Made by a program: the position numbers and the translations under genes. Source: Streptomyces sp. CA-210063 (lineage in GTDB: Bacteria > Actinomycetota > Actinomycetes > Streptomycetales > Streptomycetaceae). Taken from it: 64,000 nt of DNA. The stretch spans positions 5,270,001 through 5,334,000 of the forward strand of contig NZ_CP102512.1 in NCBI RefSeq assembly GCF_024612015.1. Reading direction: 5' to 3'. The first letter of the stretch is position 1. Every line of letters begins with the position of its first letter. Positions 8,265 through 17,394 of this stretch are shown here, in pieces. The notes beneath the pieces were generated by a model that worked only from the letters and a program-made list of their open reading frames with translations, made no database searches and had not been told where the DNA came from.

Positions 8265-10241
8265 ATGGGCATTCTCTCTCTCCTGCGGAATGCGTTCAGC
8301 CGCTCACACAAGGGGCGCGACACGGTTCCTTCGCAGGAGGCGGAGCGGGTTTCCTCCACGGAGGCCGCAGCCGCCTCCGCGACGGAGGCCGAGTCGGCTC
8401 CCCAGCGGGAGCCCGAGCGGGCTTCCCTGCGGGAGGCCGAGCCGAAGGTTCCGGCCCCGTCGGCCGAGCCGACCTCCACCACCGCCGCTGCCGAGCCTGC
8501 GGCGCCCACGCCGACCCCCTCCGTCGTCGACGAACTCGTCTCCGCGGCCTTCGACAACGTGACGGTGCCGAAGCCGCGGGCCGAGGAGAGCGCCGAGAGG
8601 ACGAGAGAGGCTGAGCCGAGGGCAGCGGCGGAGCAGAAGGCTGAGGCGGCGGTAGAGCCGAAGGCTGAGGCGGCGGTAGAGCCGAAGGCTGAGGCGAAGC
8701 CAGACGCTGAGGTCGAGCCGAAGGCTGAGGCTGAGGCGAAGCCGACGGTGGATCCGGAGGCTGAGGCTGAGGCTGCGACCGAGCTGACGGCTGAGGCTGA
8801 GGTGGAGGGGGAGACGAAGGCGGAGACGCCGGTCGTCGAGTCCACGCCGGTGGTCCAGCCGGAGCCTGTCGTTGAAGCCGAGCCAGTCCTGTCCGCCGAG
8901 GTGGAGCCGGCGGCGGAGAACGAGCTCACGGCTGAGGCTGAGGCTGAGGTAGAGCCGAAGGCTGAGGCTGTGGCCAAGGTGGAGTCGGAGGCAGTCGCCG
9001 AAGACGAGGCCGAGCCTGCGGCGTCGAAGAGCGAGGTGGGGGCGGAGTCGGAGGCCGCCGCCGAGTCTGTGGCGCCGGTGGCCGAGTCGGAGCCGGAAGC
9101 GGACGCTGAGACGGTGACGCCGGGCGCCGAGGCGGAGCCTGCGGCCGAGGCGGAGCCTGCGGTCGAGGCCGAGTCGCAGGTCGAGCCGGAGCCGGTGGCT
9201 GTGCGGGAACCGGAAGCCGCGACGGAGCCTGAGGCCACCCCGGAGCCGGAGGCCGTGAACGCGCCGGAGCCCGAGGCCGTCGTCGAACCGGAGCCCGAGC
9301 CGGAAGCGGCGAAGGAGCCGGAAACCACGCCGGAGCCCGAGACCGCCCCGGAGCCCGAGGCCACCCCGGAGCCGGAGCCCGAGCCGGTGGCTGCCTCCGA
9401 GCCCCAGGCCACCCCGGAGCCGGAGCCCGAAGCCGCCCCTGAGCCCCAGGCCACCCCCGAACCCCTGGCGGCCGCCGTGGACGCCACCCCCGAGCCCGCG
9501 CTCGGCGGCGGTGAGGGCGCCCCGCAGGAGGTACCCGCGGTCGACGACGAAAGTCGCACGGGTGGTGCGGGTGGGAAGACGGAGACGGCCGAGGGCGGAG
9601 CCGAGGTGCCGGCGAGCCTGCGCACCGCGTACACCGCCGCACAGGCCGTACTCGAGAAGCGGGACCTCACCGACGCCCGCGCCAAGGTGTACCTCGTGCT
9701 GGACCGGTCCGCCTCGATGCGGGGCTACTACAAGGACGGCTCGGCACAGGCCCTCGGTGAGCAGACCCTCGCCCTCGCCGCCCACCTCGACCCCGAGTCC
9801 CCCACCGTCCCCGTCGTCTTCTTCTCCACCGAGCTCGACGGCACCGGCGAGCTCACCCTCGACTCGTACGAGAACAAGGTCGACGACCTGCACGGCGGAC
9901 TCGGCCGTATGGGCCGTACGAGCTACCACGTGGCCGTCGAGGAGGTCCTCGCCCAGCACCGGAAGGCAGCCGACCCCGGCGCCCCCGCCCTCGTCGTCTT
10001 CCAGACCGACGGCGCCCCGGACGCCAAGACCCCGGCGAACCAGGCGCTCGCGGACGCCGCCAAGAACCACCCGGCCGTCCACTTCGCGTTCGTCGCGTTC
10101 GGTGACCCGGAGAACAAGGCGTTCGACTACCTCCGCAAGCTGAAGACGGACAACACGTCCCACTTCCTGGCCGGCGACACCCCGCGCGAGCTGACGGACG
10201 CCGAGGTCTACGAGGGCATCCTGGCCGCCTGGCGCCCTTAG
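8265..10241 (+). CDS. VWA-domain protein with a long Glu/Ala/Pro-rich repeat region
   Basis: 658 aa. The ATG is chosen for the gaaggg RBS; the frame is open further upstream. The N-terminus [17 protein letters not shown] is an amphipathic basic segment. Roughly residues 40-440 are low-complexity repeats ([25 protein letters not shown]), strongly acidic. The C-terminal ~190 residues form a von Willebrand A domain with the MIDAS motif DRSASM (about residue 480), then GRTSYH and [10 protein letters not shown]. This resembles TerF/TerY-type cytosolic VWA proteins. The acidic tract is probably an extended spacer or cation buffer. Confidence 0.85.
   Translation: MGILSLLRNAFSRSHKGRDTVPSQEAERVSSTEAAAASATEAESAPQREPERASLREAEPKVPAPSAEPTSTTAAAEPAAPTPTPSVVDELVSAAFDNVTVPKPRAEESAERTREAEPRAAAEQKAEAAVEPKAEAAVEPKAEAKPDAEVEPKAEAEAKPTVDPEAEAEAATELTAEAEVEGETKAETPVVESTPVVQPEPVVEAEPVLSAEVEPAAENELTAEAEAEVEPKAEAVAKVESEAVAEDEAEPAASKSEVGAESEAAAESVAPVAESEPEADAETVTPGAEAEPAAEAEPAVEAESQVEPEPVAVREPEAATEPEATPEPEAVNAPEPEAVVEPEPEPEAAKEPETTPEPETAPEPEATPEPEPEPVAASEPQATPEPEPEAAPEPQATPEPLAAAVDATPEPALGGGEGAPQEVPAVDDESRTGGAGGKTETAEGGAEVPASLRTAYTAAQAVLEKRDLTDARAKVYLVLDRSASMRGYYKDGSAQALGEQTLALAAHLDPESPTVPVVFFSTELDGTGELTLDSYENKVDDLHGGLGRMGRTSYHVAVEEVLAQHRKAADPGAPALVVFQTDGAPDAKTPANQALADAAKNHPAVHFAFVAFGDPENKAFDYLRKLKTDNTSHFLAGDTPRELTDAEVYEGILAAWRP
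8590..9480 (+). repeat. Degenerate Ala-Glu-Pro coding repeats
   Basis: Short repeats such as gaggctgaggctgag, gccgaggcggagcct and ccggagcccgaggcc give a highly acidic repetitive tract inside the VWA gene. Confidence 0.85.
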
Positions 10242-10247
10242 TCACCA

Positions 10248-10292
10248 GGTGTCGGACGGGCCCCCGCGAAATCCGGGGGCCCGTCCGACACC
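10248..10292 (+). terminator. Strong perfect hairpin terminator after the VWA gene
   Basis: A perfect 18-bp stem (10248-10265 with 10275-10292) begins 7 nt after the stop codon. Confidence 0.85.
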
Positions 10293-10326
10293 CGAAACGC
10301 AGGTGAGTCGATCCTCACGGGCCCAG

Positions 10327-10332
10327 TAGGAT
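10327..10332 (+). promoter_or_regulatory. -10 element of the leaderless metG promoter
   Basis: TAGGAT, 7 nt before the ATG and without an intervening RBS. Near-consensus -10. Confidence 0.6.
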
Positions 10333-10339
10333 TTCGGGC

Positions 10340-11956
10340 ATGGCGGCCACTGGAACCGAGAAGCAGGGTGGCAAGGCGTTCTACGTCTCCACCCCCATCT
10401 ATTACGTCAACGACGCTCCTCACCTGGGCCACGCCTATACGACCGTCGCAGGGGACGTGCTCACGCGCTGGCACCGTCAGCGCGGCGAGAAGGTGTGGTA
10501 CCTCACCGGCACGGACGAGCACGGTCAGAAGATCATGCGCACCGCCGACGCCAACGGAGTGTCTCCGCAGGAGTGGTGCGACAAGCTCGTGGAGGAGGCC
10601 TGGAAGCCCCTCTGGGAGCACCTGGAGATCGCGAACGACGACTTCATCCGCACCACGCAGAAGCGGCACACCGACCGTGTCCAGGAGTTCGTGCAGGACC
10701 TGTACGACAAGGGCGAGATCTACAAGGGCGGCTACGAGGGCCCGTACTGCGTCGGCTGCGAGGAGTACAAGCTGCCGGGCGAGCTGCTCGACGGCGACGG
10801 CGACTTCGCGGGTCAGAAGCTCTGCCCGATCCACAAGAAGCCCGTGGAGATCCTCAGCGAGGAGAACTACTTCTTCAAGCTGAGCGAGTACGGCGAGAAG
10901 CTCCTCGCCCACTACGAGGCGAACCCCGGCTTCATCCAGCCCGAGTCCGCGCGCAACGAGGTCGTGAACTTCGTCCGCCAGGGCCTGCAGGATCTGTCGA
11001 TCTCCCGCTCGACCTTCGACTGGGGCATCCCGATTCCGTGGGACCAGAAGCACGTGATCTACGTATGGGTCGACGCGCTGCTCAACTACGCCACGGCGGT
11101 CGGCTACAACGAGAACCAGGAGAAGTTCGAGGCCACGTTCCCGGCGAACGTCCACCTCGTCGGCAAGGACATCCTCCGCTTCCACGCGGTGATCTGGCCC
11201 GCCATGCTGATGGCACAGGGCCTCCCTCTGCCGGGGAAGATCGCGGCGAACGGCTGGCTGATGGTCGGCGGCGAGAAGATGTCGAAGTCGAACCTGACAG
11301 GCATCAAGCCGCAGGACCTGACCTCGCACTTCGGTGTCGACGCCTACCGCTGGTACTTCCTGCGCGCGATCGCCTTCGGCCAGGACGGCTCGTTCTCCTG
11401 GGAGGATTTCTCCGCCCGCTACACGAGCGAACTCGCGAACGACTACGGCAACCTCGCCTCCCGTGTCGCGGCCATGGTCGGCAAGTACTTCGACGGCGCC
11501 CTGCCGGAGGCCACGGCCGACGGCGAGGCCGAGAAGGCGCTGCACGACGGACTGGCCAAGGCGGTCGCCGAGGCCGACCGGAAGATCGGCGACGAGCTGG
11601 ACTTCCAGGGCGGCATCCTGGCCGTCTTCGACTTCGTCAAGCAGGTCAACGGCTACATCACGGAGCAGGAGCCGTGGAAGGTGGCCAAGGACACGAGCGA
11701 CAAGGGCAAGGCCCGCCTGGCCACCATCCTCTACACGGCCGCCGAGTCCCTCCGCGCCGTCGCCGTCCTTCTCAACCCGATCATGCCGGACACGTCCCAG
11801 CAGCTCTGGAACTCCCTGGGCGCGGATGTCTCGCTCGGCGCCCTCGCGGACCAGAAGGTCCAAGAGGCGGGCGAGTGGGGCACACTCCCGGTCGGCTCGA
11901 CGATCACCAAGGGCGCGATCCTTTTCCCCCGCCTGGAGGAGAAGCCGAGCGCGTAG
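10340..11956 (+). CDS. metG: Methionyl-tRNA synthetase
   Basis: 538 aa class I synthetase that charges tRNA-Met in the cytosol. The HIGH-type motif is PHLGHAY (about residue 27), the KMSKS motif is GGEKMSKSN (about residue 312), and the zinc-knuckle region is CVGCEEYKLPGE with KLCPIHKKP. It ends without the C-terminal dimerisation/tRNA-binding (EMAP-like) domain found in long MetRS, which is normal for actinobacteria. It starts at ATG directly behind a TAGGAT hexamer, so the mRNA is probably leaderless. Confidence 0.97.
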   Translation: MAATGTEKQGGKAFYVSTPIYYVNDAPHLGHAYTTVAGDVLTRWHRQRGEKVWYLTGTDEHGQKIMRTADANGVSPQEWCDKLVEEAWKPLWEHLEIANDDFIRTTQKRHTDRVQEFVQDLYDKGEIYKGGYEGPYCVGCEEYKLPGELLDGDGDFAGQKLCPIHKKPVEILSEENYFFKLSEYGEKLLAHYEANPGFIQPESARNEVVNFVRQGLQDLSISRSTFDWGIPIPWDQKHVIYVWVDALLNYATAVGYNENQEKFEATFPANVHLVGKDILRFHAVIWPAMLMAQGLPLPGKIAANGWLMVGGEKMSKSNLTGIKPQDLTSHFGVDAYRWYFLRAIAFGQDGSFSWEDFSARYTSELANDYGNLASRVAAMVGKYFDGALPEATADGEAEKALHDGLAKAVAEADRKIGDELDFQGGILAVFDFVKQVNGYITEQEPWKVAKDTSDKGKARLATILYTAAESLRAVAVLLNPIMPDTSQQLWNSLGADVSLGALADQKVQEAGEWGTLPVGSTITKGAILFPRLEEKPSA

Positions 11957-11975
11957 CGCACGCATCCTTGAGTTC

Positions 11976-12007
11976 AGGGCCCGGGAGCGAGCTTCTTCCC
12001 GGGCCCT
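11976..12007 (+). terminator. metG terminator hairpin
   Basis: Perfect 11-bp arms agggcccggga and tcccgggccct, 20 nt after the stop. Confidence 0.75.
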
Positions 12008-12029
12008 CACTCTTGGGTCGGCCAGGAGT

Positions 12030-12238
12030 TAGTGCCGCGTCAGCCAAGGTTTGCCCGTCAAGGAGCGGCGTCCGGTGCGTGCTCTCGGCGTGCCGGCCGG
12101 AAGGCCCCGTCGATGGACCGGACGTACTTGGGCTTTCGGCCGGTGCGGCGGTGGGGGCCCCTCCCGTTCGAGCGAAGCCGAGAATGGGGGAGCGTGCCGG
12201 GCGTCGCGACGGGGCGAACCTTGGCTGACGCGGCACTA
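12030..12238. mobile_element. MITE-like element with ~30-bp terminal inverted repeats
   Basis: The ends match as inverted repeats: 12030-12060 and 12208-12238 share an identical 22-nt tip and about 30 nt overall with one indel. The 209-nt body has no ORF of its own. A ggag stretch flanks both sides (12025-12028 and 12239-12242), a possible short target duplication. The body carries a 44-nt motif repeated inside the VTC gene. The right end contributes the stop codon of the pectate lyase gene. Confidence 0.6.
12151..12194 (+). repeat. 44-nt dispersed repeat, copy 1
   Basis: Differs at only 5 of 44 positions from the reverse complement of 18024-18067. The core is ctcccgttcgagcgaagccg. Similar sequences are, as I recall, frequent in Streptomyces genomes. 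Confidence 0.75.
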
Positions 12239-13588
12239 GGAGAGGGTGCCCGCGCCCGTCGTGCCCGTCAGACCGGTCAGGAGGTCGGTGACCGAGGTCT
12301 GGAGGCCGGCGGTGAGGGCCGGGGTCCAGTTGACGGTCGTCTTCAGCTTCTTCGAGCTCGCGGCGTTGTACGCGGCGACGAGGTCGGTGGCCTTGCCGTT
12401 GACGATGTTGCCGGTGCCGGCGACCGAGCCCGTGCCGTCGCCGCTCAGCAGCTTCCCGACCTTCGCGCCGGCGGGGACCTTCCAGACGTTGCGCTCGGCG
12501 ACGACCTGGGCCTTGGCCCGGGAGTCGATGCTGTACTTCGGCTCGTAGCCGTTGAGGGACGTCGTGTCGTAGACGTTGTTGTAGAGGTGGATCTGGCCGA
12601 TACGGGCCAGCGGGGCGCGCTGGACGACGCCCTTCCACAGGTTGTGGTGGATGGTGACGCGCAGCTTGCCGGTGGAGTCGGTGTCGCTGCTGCCGATCAG
12701 CATCGTCTTGTCGTGGCAGTAGAAGAGGTTCCGCTCGACGGTCACCAGGTCGGAGCCGTTGGTGATGTCGAGGGCGCCGTCGTGGATCTGGTACTTGCGG
12801 CCGAAGTACGTCTTCAGCGACTTGTCGAAGGTCGGCTCGTCGGTGAACGTGTTGTGGTCGGCCCAGACGTTGGTCGCGCCGCGCAGGGTGACGGAGTCGT
12901 AGTTGGAGTTCCACTCGCCGGACGAGCCGTCGGTGGGGTCCCACTGCGGGAAGCAGTCCTCGGTCGCGGCGAACGTCAGATTGCGGACGATGACGTTCTT
13001 GACGTTCTGGACCTGGAGACTGCCGCCCGTGATCCCGGCCTTGGTGCCGGGGACGCCCACGATGGTGGTGTTGGACGGCACCCGGAAGACGATGTTCTTC
13101 TTCTGCTTGTCCGCGGCGGTCTTGCGGGCGGTCTCCTGGGTGCCGGACGGCGCCTTCTTGCCGTACGTCGCCGGGTCGAACGCCTTGAGGTAGGCGGAGA
13201 GCGAGTAGCCGGTGCCGGCGGCGTAGTCCGCGCAGGTCAGCTTCTTGCCGGAGTCGTTCGTGTTGGCGTCGATCGTGCCCTTGATCTTGATGATCCGGGG
13301 CGTGGTGTCGGTCGCGGAGCCCAGCGCCTTCACCAGCTGCGCCCGGGTGGACACCGTGAAGGTGTGCGCCGCGTCGGCCTTCGTGCCGCCGGTCGTACCG
13401 GAACCGGACGCCGCCCAGCCGTCCTTGGCGGGCAGCACCTGGTGGTACAGGTCCACGGGGCTGGCTTTGGCGTTCATCACGAGGACGCCGGCGCCGACAG
13501 CGGCGGCCACGGCGGCAGCGGAGACCACGAGGGTCCGGCGCCCTCGGAGGGACCGGCGGTGGGACGGGCGCGGAGAGGCAGAGGCCAC
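12236..13588 (-). CDS. Secreted pectate lyase, PL1 family
   Basis: 450 aa from GTG (AAGGA about 8 nt upstream; an ATG 27 codons earlier is possible). An Arg-rich n-region and hydrophobic core (RRTLVVSAAAVAAAVGAGVLV) form a secretion signal. The parallel beta-helix lyase domain shows FRVPSNTTIVGVPG, VIVRNLTFAATEDCFPQWD, DGALDITNGSDLVTVERN (calcium-ligand region), HDKTMLIGSSD and VTIHHNLWKGVVQRAPLAR with the catalytic Arg. It cleaves de-esterified pectate by beta-elimination, fitting a soil saprophyte. The TAG stop lies inside the terminal inverted repeat of the adjacent MITE-like element. Confidence 0.93.
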   Translation of the reverse strand: MASASPRPSHRRSLRGRRTLVVSAAAVAAAVGAGVLVMNAKASPVDLYHQVLPAKDGWAASGSGTTGGTKADAAHTFTVSTRAQLVKALGSATDTTPRIIKIKGTIDANTNDSGKKLTCADYAAGTGYSLSAYLKAFDPATYGKKAPSGTQETARKTAADKQKKNIVFRVPSNTTIVGVPGTKAGITGGSLQVQNVKNVIVRNLTFAATEDCFPQWDPTDGSSGEWNSNYDSVTLRGATNVWADHNTFTDEPTFDKSLKTYFGRKYQIHDGALDITNGSDLVTVERNLFYCHDKTMLIGSSDTDSTGKLRVTIHHNLWKGVVQRAPLARIGQIHLYNNVYDTTSLNGYEPKYSIDSRAKAQVVAERNVWKVPAGAKVGKLLSGDGTGSVAGTGNIVNGKATDLVAAYNAASSKKLKTTVNWTPALTAGLQTSVTDLLTGLTGTTGAGTLS

Positions 13589-13735
13589 GGATGAGTCCTT
13601 ACGTAACGTACGTGGTTCGGGAGAACACGTGGTTCGTGTGGAGCCCCCGTGAAGGGGGTTCTGACTCATGTGTGGTCGCCGTGCGGGGAAAGGTTGCCGC
13701 CAACTTCCTTTCGCGTCAGGGAATCTGAGTCGTGG

Positions 13736-14101
13736 TCAGCCCAGGTTCGACTTCACGTGGCTGATGACCTGCTCGAACTCCTTGCGGGGCGAGAAGTCCA
13801 CGTACTCGCAGTCCTCCAGGGCTTCCGGCGCGTGACCGGGCGGCCAGTAGAAGGCCTCGCCCTCCTCGTAGGTCTTGTCGCCCTCCTTGGTGTGCATCAC
13901 GAGCCGGCCCTTGAACATGTAGCCCCAGTGGGGGACCTGGCACAGGTTGTCGGGCTCGTCCTTGAGGGCCGGCCGCATGTCCGCGCCTTTGGGGAGCCGG
14001 ACGAACGCGACATCCGTGTCGCCGCCGATGTCCTGCATCCGCAGTTCGACGCCGTTGCCCTCGATCTCGACGGGTACATCCGTCCGCGTGACTGCCGTCA
14101 T
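13736..14101 (-). CDS. Cupin-domain protein
   Basis: 121 aa from ATG with GGAGGAAAC upstream. A single-domain cupin: motif 1 is represented by CQVPHWGYMFKGRLVMHTKEGD and motif 2 by YEEGEAFYWPPGHAPEALEDCEYVDFSP. Ligands are fewer than in canonical metal cupins. It is not obviously coupled to a neighbour. The substrate is unknown. Confidence 0.8.
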   Translation of the reverse strand: MTAVTRTDVPVEIEGNGVELRMQDIGGDTDVAFVRLPKGADMRPALKDEPDNLCQVPHWGYMFKGRLVMHTKEGDKTYEEGEAFYWPPGHAPEALEDCEYVDFSPRKEFEQVISHVKSNLG

Positions 14102-14609
14102 GTTTCCTCCATGACTGGATCACCGCAGGGCCTCGGGGAATCTCCGTACAGGGGTCCGCTCTCTCGGGAAACCCCGCACTTCCAGTCTGCACCGATCCCG
14201 TACGCCCTGCCCCTGGAGCCCCCGGGGTCGCAGGCGGACACTTCCCGGTGACATGCGTCACGCCGGGGTTGTTCCTGAATATCGCTGACTGTCCGATTTC
14301 TCTTCGATGACAACTACTTTCTTTTGGCCATGAATCAGGCATCTTTCGCCATGGGTGTCAATTCAACCGGTCTTCCGGCTCGATGATTTCGGCGCCCGTC
14401 ACCACGGGAGAACGCCTTCCGCCTGTTCCCGAGGGCCTGTTCGCGAGTGCCGGCGGCCGGATCGGCGGGCCTTCACACCCCGGCCGGGGCCTCCTCGGCA
14501 CCACTCAGCGTTAGTACGGGTGTTCGTTGCCCGGAGCGCGCGACCGTCCCCATAATGGCGGCTCGCCAGGGCCAGGGCCGGCCGATGTCGCTTGTGAGTG
14601 AGGCCACGG
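14102..14609. other. Intergenic region with an unusually AT-rich core
   Basis: About 508 nt without a convincing gene. Positions 14265-14360 are much richer in A/T than the surroundings and probably hold the divergent promoters of the cupin and CAP genes, but no clear hexamers can be assigned. Confidence 0.5.
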
Positions 14610-15422
14610 ATGAGCAAGCACCGCCAGAGAAGGACACGCTCGAAACGCCGCAAGATAGCCATCGCCTCCGCCGCCGTGCTGGCTGTGGGCGCCGTGGGTG
14701 TCCCCGTGGCCGCGCAGGCGAGCGGTGTCGGACTCGGAGGCCTGCGCAGTGTGGCGTTCTCCTGGTGGGGAGGGGACACGTCGGAGTCGAATACGGCTTC
14801 CCGGACGCCGTCGCGCACACCGTCCGTGTCCGCGACGCCCTCCGCCACGGACTCCTCCGCCTCTCCGTCCGGCACCCCGAGCCCCTCTCGCTCCCGCACC
14901 AGCCCGAGCGCGTCTCCCTCGAAGTCCGCCCGCCCGACGCCCACGCCCACCGCGGACCAACCCAGGAAGACGACGTCGCCGCCGAGCACCCCGAAGGCCA
15001 CGCGTCCCGCCACCGCTCCCCGCACCTCCACGAGCAGCGTGGACTCCGGGCCCACGGCTCGCGTGCTGGCTCTGGTCAACGCCGAACGCGACAAGGCGGG
15101 TTGCGCGCCGGTGACCGAGAACGCCAAGCTCACCAAGGCCGCGCAGAACCACAGCCAGGACATGGCCGACCACCAGAACATGTCCCACACCGGCTCCGAC
15201 GGCTCGTCCATGACCGACCGGCTCGCCCGCGTCGGGTACGCCTACAGGTCGGCGGGCGAGAACGTCGCCGCCGGGTACGGGACCCCCGAGAGCGTCATGG
15301 ACGGCTGGATGAACAGCTCCGGCCACCGGGCCAACATCCTCAACTGCGGCTTCAAGGAGATCGGCATCGGCCTGGCACAGCCGGGCAACTACTGGACCCA
15401 GAACTTCGGGTCGTCCGCGTAG
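14610..15422 (+). CDS. Secreted CAP (SCP/PR-1) domain protein, YkwD type
   Basis: 270 aa. MSKHRQRRTRSKRRK followed by a hydrophobic stretch (IAIASAAVLAVGAVGVPVAAQA) is a signal peptide or anchor. About 100 residues of Ser/Thr/Pro linker come next. The C-terminal ~125 residues are a CAP domain with LALVNAERDKAGCAPV, HSQDMADHQNMSHTGSDG, AGENVAAGYGTPESVMDGWMNSSGHRANILN and NYWTQNFG, as in bacterial YkwD-like proteins. Two Cys (GC and NC) may pair. An extracellular or wall-associated role is likely; activity unknown. Confidence 0.88.
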   Translation: MSKHRQRRTRSKRRKIAIASAAVLAVGAVGVPVAAQASGVGLGGLRSVAFSWWGGDTSESNTASRTPSRTPSVSATPSATDSSASPSGTPSPSRSRTSPSASPSKSARPTPTPTADQPRKTTSPPSTPKATRPATAPRTSTSSVDSGPTARVLALVNAERDKAGCAPVTENAKLTKAAQNHSQDMADHQNMSHTGSDGSSMTDRLARVGYAYRSAGENVAAGYGTPESVMDGWMNSSGHRANILNCGFKEIGIGLAQPGNYWTQNFGSSA

Positions 15423-15447
15423 CGGGACAGGGCCCGGCTCACGGCGG

Positions 15448-15555
15448 AGTCCGGCTACAGGGCTCCGGGGTGCAGTCCAGCTACAGCGCTCCGGGGCGCA
15501 GTCCAGCTACAGCACCCCGGATGGAGTCCGGCTACAGCACCCCGGGCGGAGTCCG
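15448..15555. repeat. Tandem 25-26-nt repeat between convergent genes
   Basis: Four units starting with agtccggctacag or agtccagctacag at 15448, 15474, 15500 and 15525, plus a truncated fifth at 15550 touching the stop of the lipoprotein gene. Confidence 0.8.
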
Positions 15556-17394
15556 CTACTGCCTGCCGCCCGGCCCGCCACCCCCGAAGCCTCCGCCTTC
15601 CGGGGCCTCGCCCGCGGTGACCGTGGCGATCTTCTCGGCGGAGGCGAGCTTGCCGGACTCCGCGAGGCCGCCGGTGTCGGAGCCGGAGGTGGAGCCTCCG
15701 GAGTAGACGGTGTACTCCTCGCCGCTCTTGATCGACTCGCCCGAGTAGACGACGTTCTGGATGGTCTTCGAGGTGACGTACGAGGCGACGACCTCGCCAT
15801 CGGAGTCGACGATGTGCAGGGTGGTGCCCGCCTCGACCGACGCGTCCAGCGTCGCCGACAGCCAGCCCTGTTCCGATTCCTCGTCCGGGGCGACGACCAT
15901 GCCCGCGCTGCCGGCGGCGAGGAGCGTGCCCCCGCTGACGGTGAAGCTGCCGTTGACGTCGAGCGCGCCGTTGCCGCCCGTCTCGGGCCCGTTGACGACG
16001 ACCGTGCCGCCGGTGATCTCGGCGGTGCCGTTGGAGTCGAAGCCGTCGCCCTGGGAGTTGAGGATCAGGGTGCCGCCGGTGACCTTGGCGGAGTAGTCGC
16101 CGACGCCCATGCCACCACCGCCGGGGCCGCCGCGTCCGCCCTGGTCTTCGGTGGTCGCCTCGCTGCCGGAGGCGTTGACGCCGTCGTCGTTGGACGTGAC
16201 CGTCGTCGTACCACCCCTGACCAGGATGTCCTTGCCCTCCAGACCCTCGTTCGAGTCCGTGATCTTCAAGGTGCCCTCGCTGATGACCAGGTCGCCCTCG
16301 GCGTGGATGCCGTCGTCGCCCGCCAAGAGGCTGACGGTCGCGCCGTTGAGGTGGACGGCCGCGTCGCCGTGCAGGGCGTCGGCGGAGGCCGAGACGTCGA
16401 CCGTGCCGCCCTCCAACACCGTGATCACACCGGACTTCAGGCCGTGCGCGGAGGTGTCGTCGGAGGCCTCGCTCTTCACGGTCAGCCCGCCGCCGGTGAC
16501 GACGAGATCGGTGGCGGCGTCCACGGCGTCACCGTTCGCGGTGACCTTGACCGTCCCGCCGTCGACGACGATGTACCCGGCGTCCTCCTCGTCCGCGTTG
16601 TCGGACTTGAGCCCGTCGCCCTGAGCGGTGACGGTGACCGTGCCACCGTTGACCACCAGATAGTCCTTGCCGCGGATGCCGTCGTCGGCGGCCTCGACGG
16701 TGATGTTCCCGCCCTCGACGACCAGCCCGTCCTTGCCGGCGATCGCGTCGTTGCCGTTCCCCCGCACCGTGAGCGAGCCGCTGCCGCCGATCGTCAGGTC
16801 GCCCGCGCTGTACAGGGCGGCGTTCGCCTCGGCGTCGTCGGCGTAGGAGTCGGTGTCGCTCAGCTTGTTCTCGCTGCCGTCCACGAGGACGACGACCAGC
16901 CGCTCCACCTCGGTCGCGGCGATCGCGGAACCGGAGGAGCTGGAGATGTCGACGCCGTCGAGGACCAGCTTCACGGTCGCCTCGGGGGCGGTGATGACGA
17001 TCCGCCCGTCGTCGAGGGAGCCGCTGAGCCGGTACGTCCCGCCGGCGGTGATGGTGACGGTGGACCCGTCGACGTCCACGCCCTTGCCGTCCGCCTCGGC
17101 CGCGTCCCCGTTCAGCTCGACACCGACGGCCTCGGACTCGTCGTACTCCGTGTCGCCGTCCTCGGCGTGCGTGTCCTCGTTGTCGGCGAGGACGGCGGAT
17201 GCCGTCCGGGAGCCGTCCACCGCGGCCGCCGCGCTCGCGCTCGACGACGCGTCGGACGACGCGGACGCGGAGTCGCTCCCGGAGGAGCACCCGGCCAGCG
17301 CGGCGGTCGCGAGGACGACGGAGGCGAGAGCGCCCGCCACCTTCGTACGCAGTCGTCGCGCGCTTCTCTTCCAGGTGGTCGTGCGGATGTTCAT
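15556..17394 (-). CDS. Surface lipoprotein with Cthe_2159-like carbohydrate-binding beta-helix
   Basis: 612 aa. The signal peptide ends in lipobox LAGC (Cys36), then an acidic Ser/Ala linker. The body is a right-handed beta-helix of repeated turns (VITAPEATVKLVLDGVDIS, LVVEGGNITVEAADDGIRGKDYLVVNGGTV, ALHGDAAVHLNGATVSLLAGDDGIHAEG) with the D-D-G-I/V-x(A/G) pattern of the Cthe_2159 family, which binds acidic or crystalline polysaccharide and calcium. The C-terminus has a Gly-rich tail. The ATG overlaps the stop of the VTC gene (ATGA), so it is coupled as the third gene of a DUF4956-VTC-lipoprotein operon. Confidence 0.85.
   Translation of the reverse strand: MNIRTTTWKRSARRLRTKVAGALASVVLATAALAGCSSGSDSASASSDASSSASAAAAVDGSRTASAVLADNEDTHAEDGDTEYDESEAVGVELNGDAAEADGKGVDVDGSTVTITAGGTYRLSGSLDDGRIVITAPEATVKLVLDGVDISSSSGSAIAATEVERLVVVLVDGSENKLSDTDSYADDAEANAALYSAGDLTIGGSGSLTVRGNGNDAIAGKDGLVVEGGNITVEAADDGIRGKDYLVVNGGTVTVTAQGDGLKSDNADEEDAGYIVVDGGTVKVTANGDAVDAATDLVVTGGGLTVKSEASDDTSAHGLKSGVITVLEGGTVDVSASADALHGDAAVHLNGATVSLLAGDDGIHAEGDLVISEGTLKITDSNEGLEGKDILVRGGTTTVTSNDDGVNASGSEATTEDQGGRGGPGGGGMGVGDYSAKVTGGTLILNSQGDGFDSNGTAEITGGTVVVNGPETGGNGALDVNGSFTVSGGTLLAAGSAGMVVAPDEESEQGWLSATLDASVEAGTTLHIVDSDGEVVASYVTSKTIQNVVYSGESIKSGEEYTVYSGGSTSGSDTGGLAESGKLASAEKIATVTAGEAPEGGGFGGGGPGGRQ

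Noticed and set aside
8240..9685. Long minus-strand Ser/Ala-rich frame opposite the VWA gene
   Set aside because: Mirror of the plus-strand Glu/Ala/Pro repeat; no start signal or domain.
14399..15326. Minus-strand ORFs across the CAP gene promoter and coding region
   Set aside because: They overlap the CAP protein, whose signal peptide and motifs are clear; no independent evidence.
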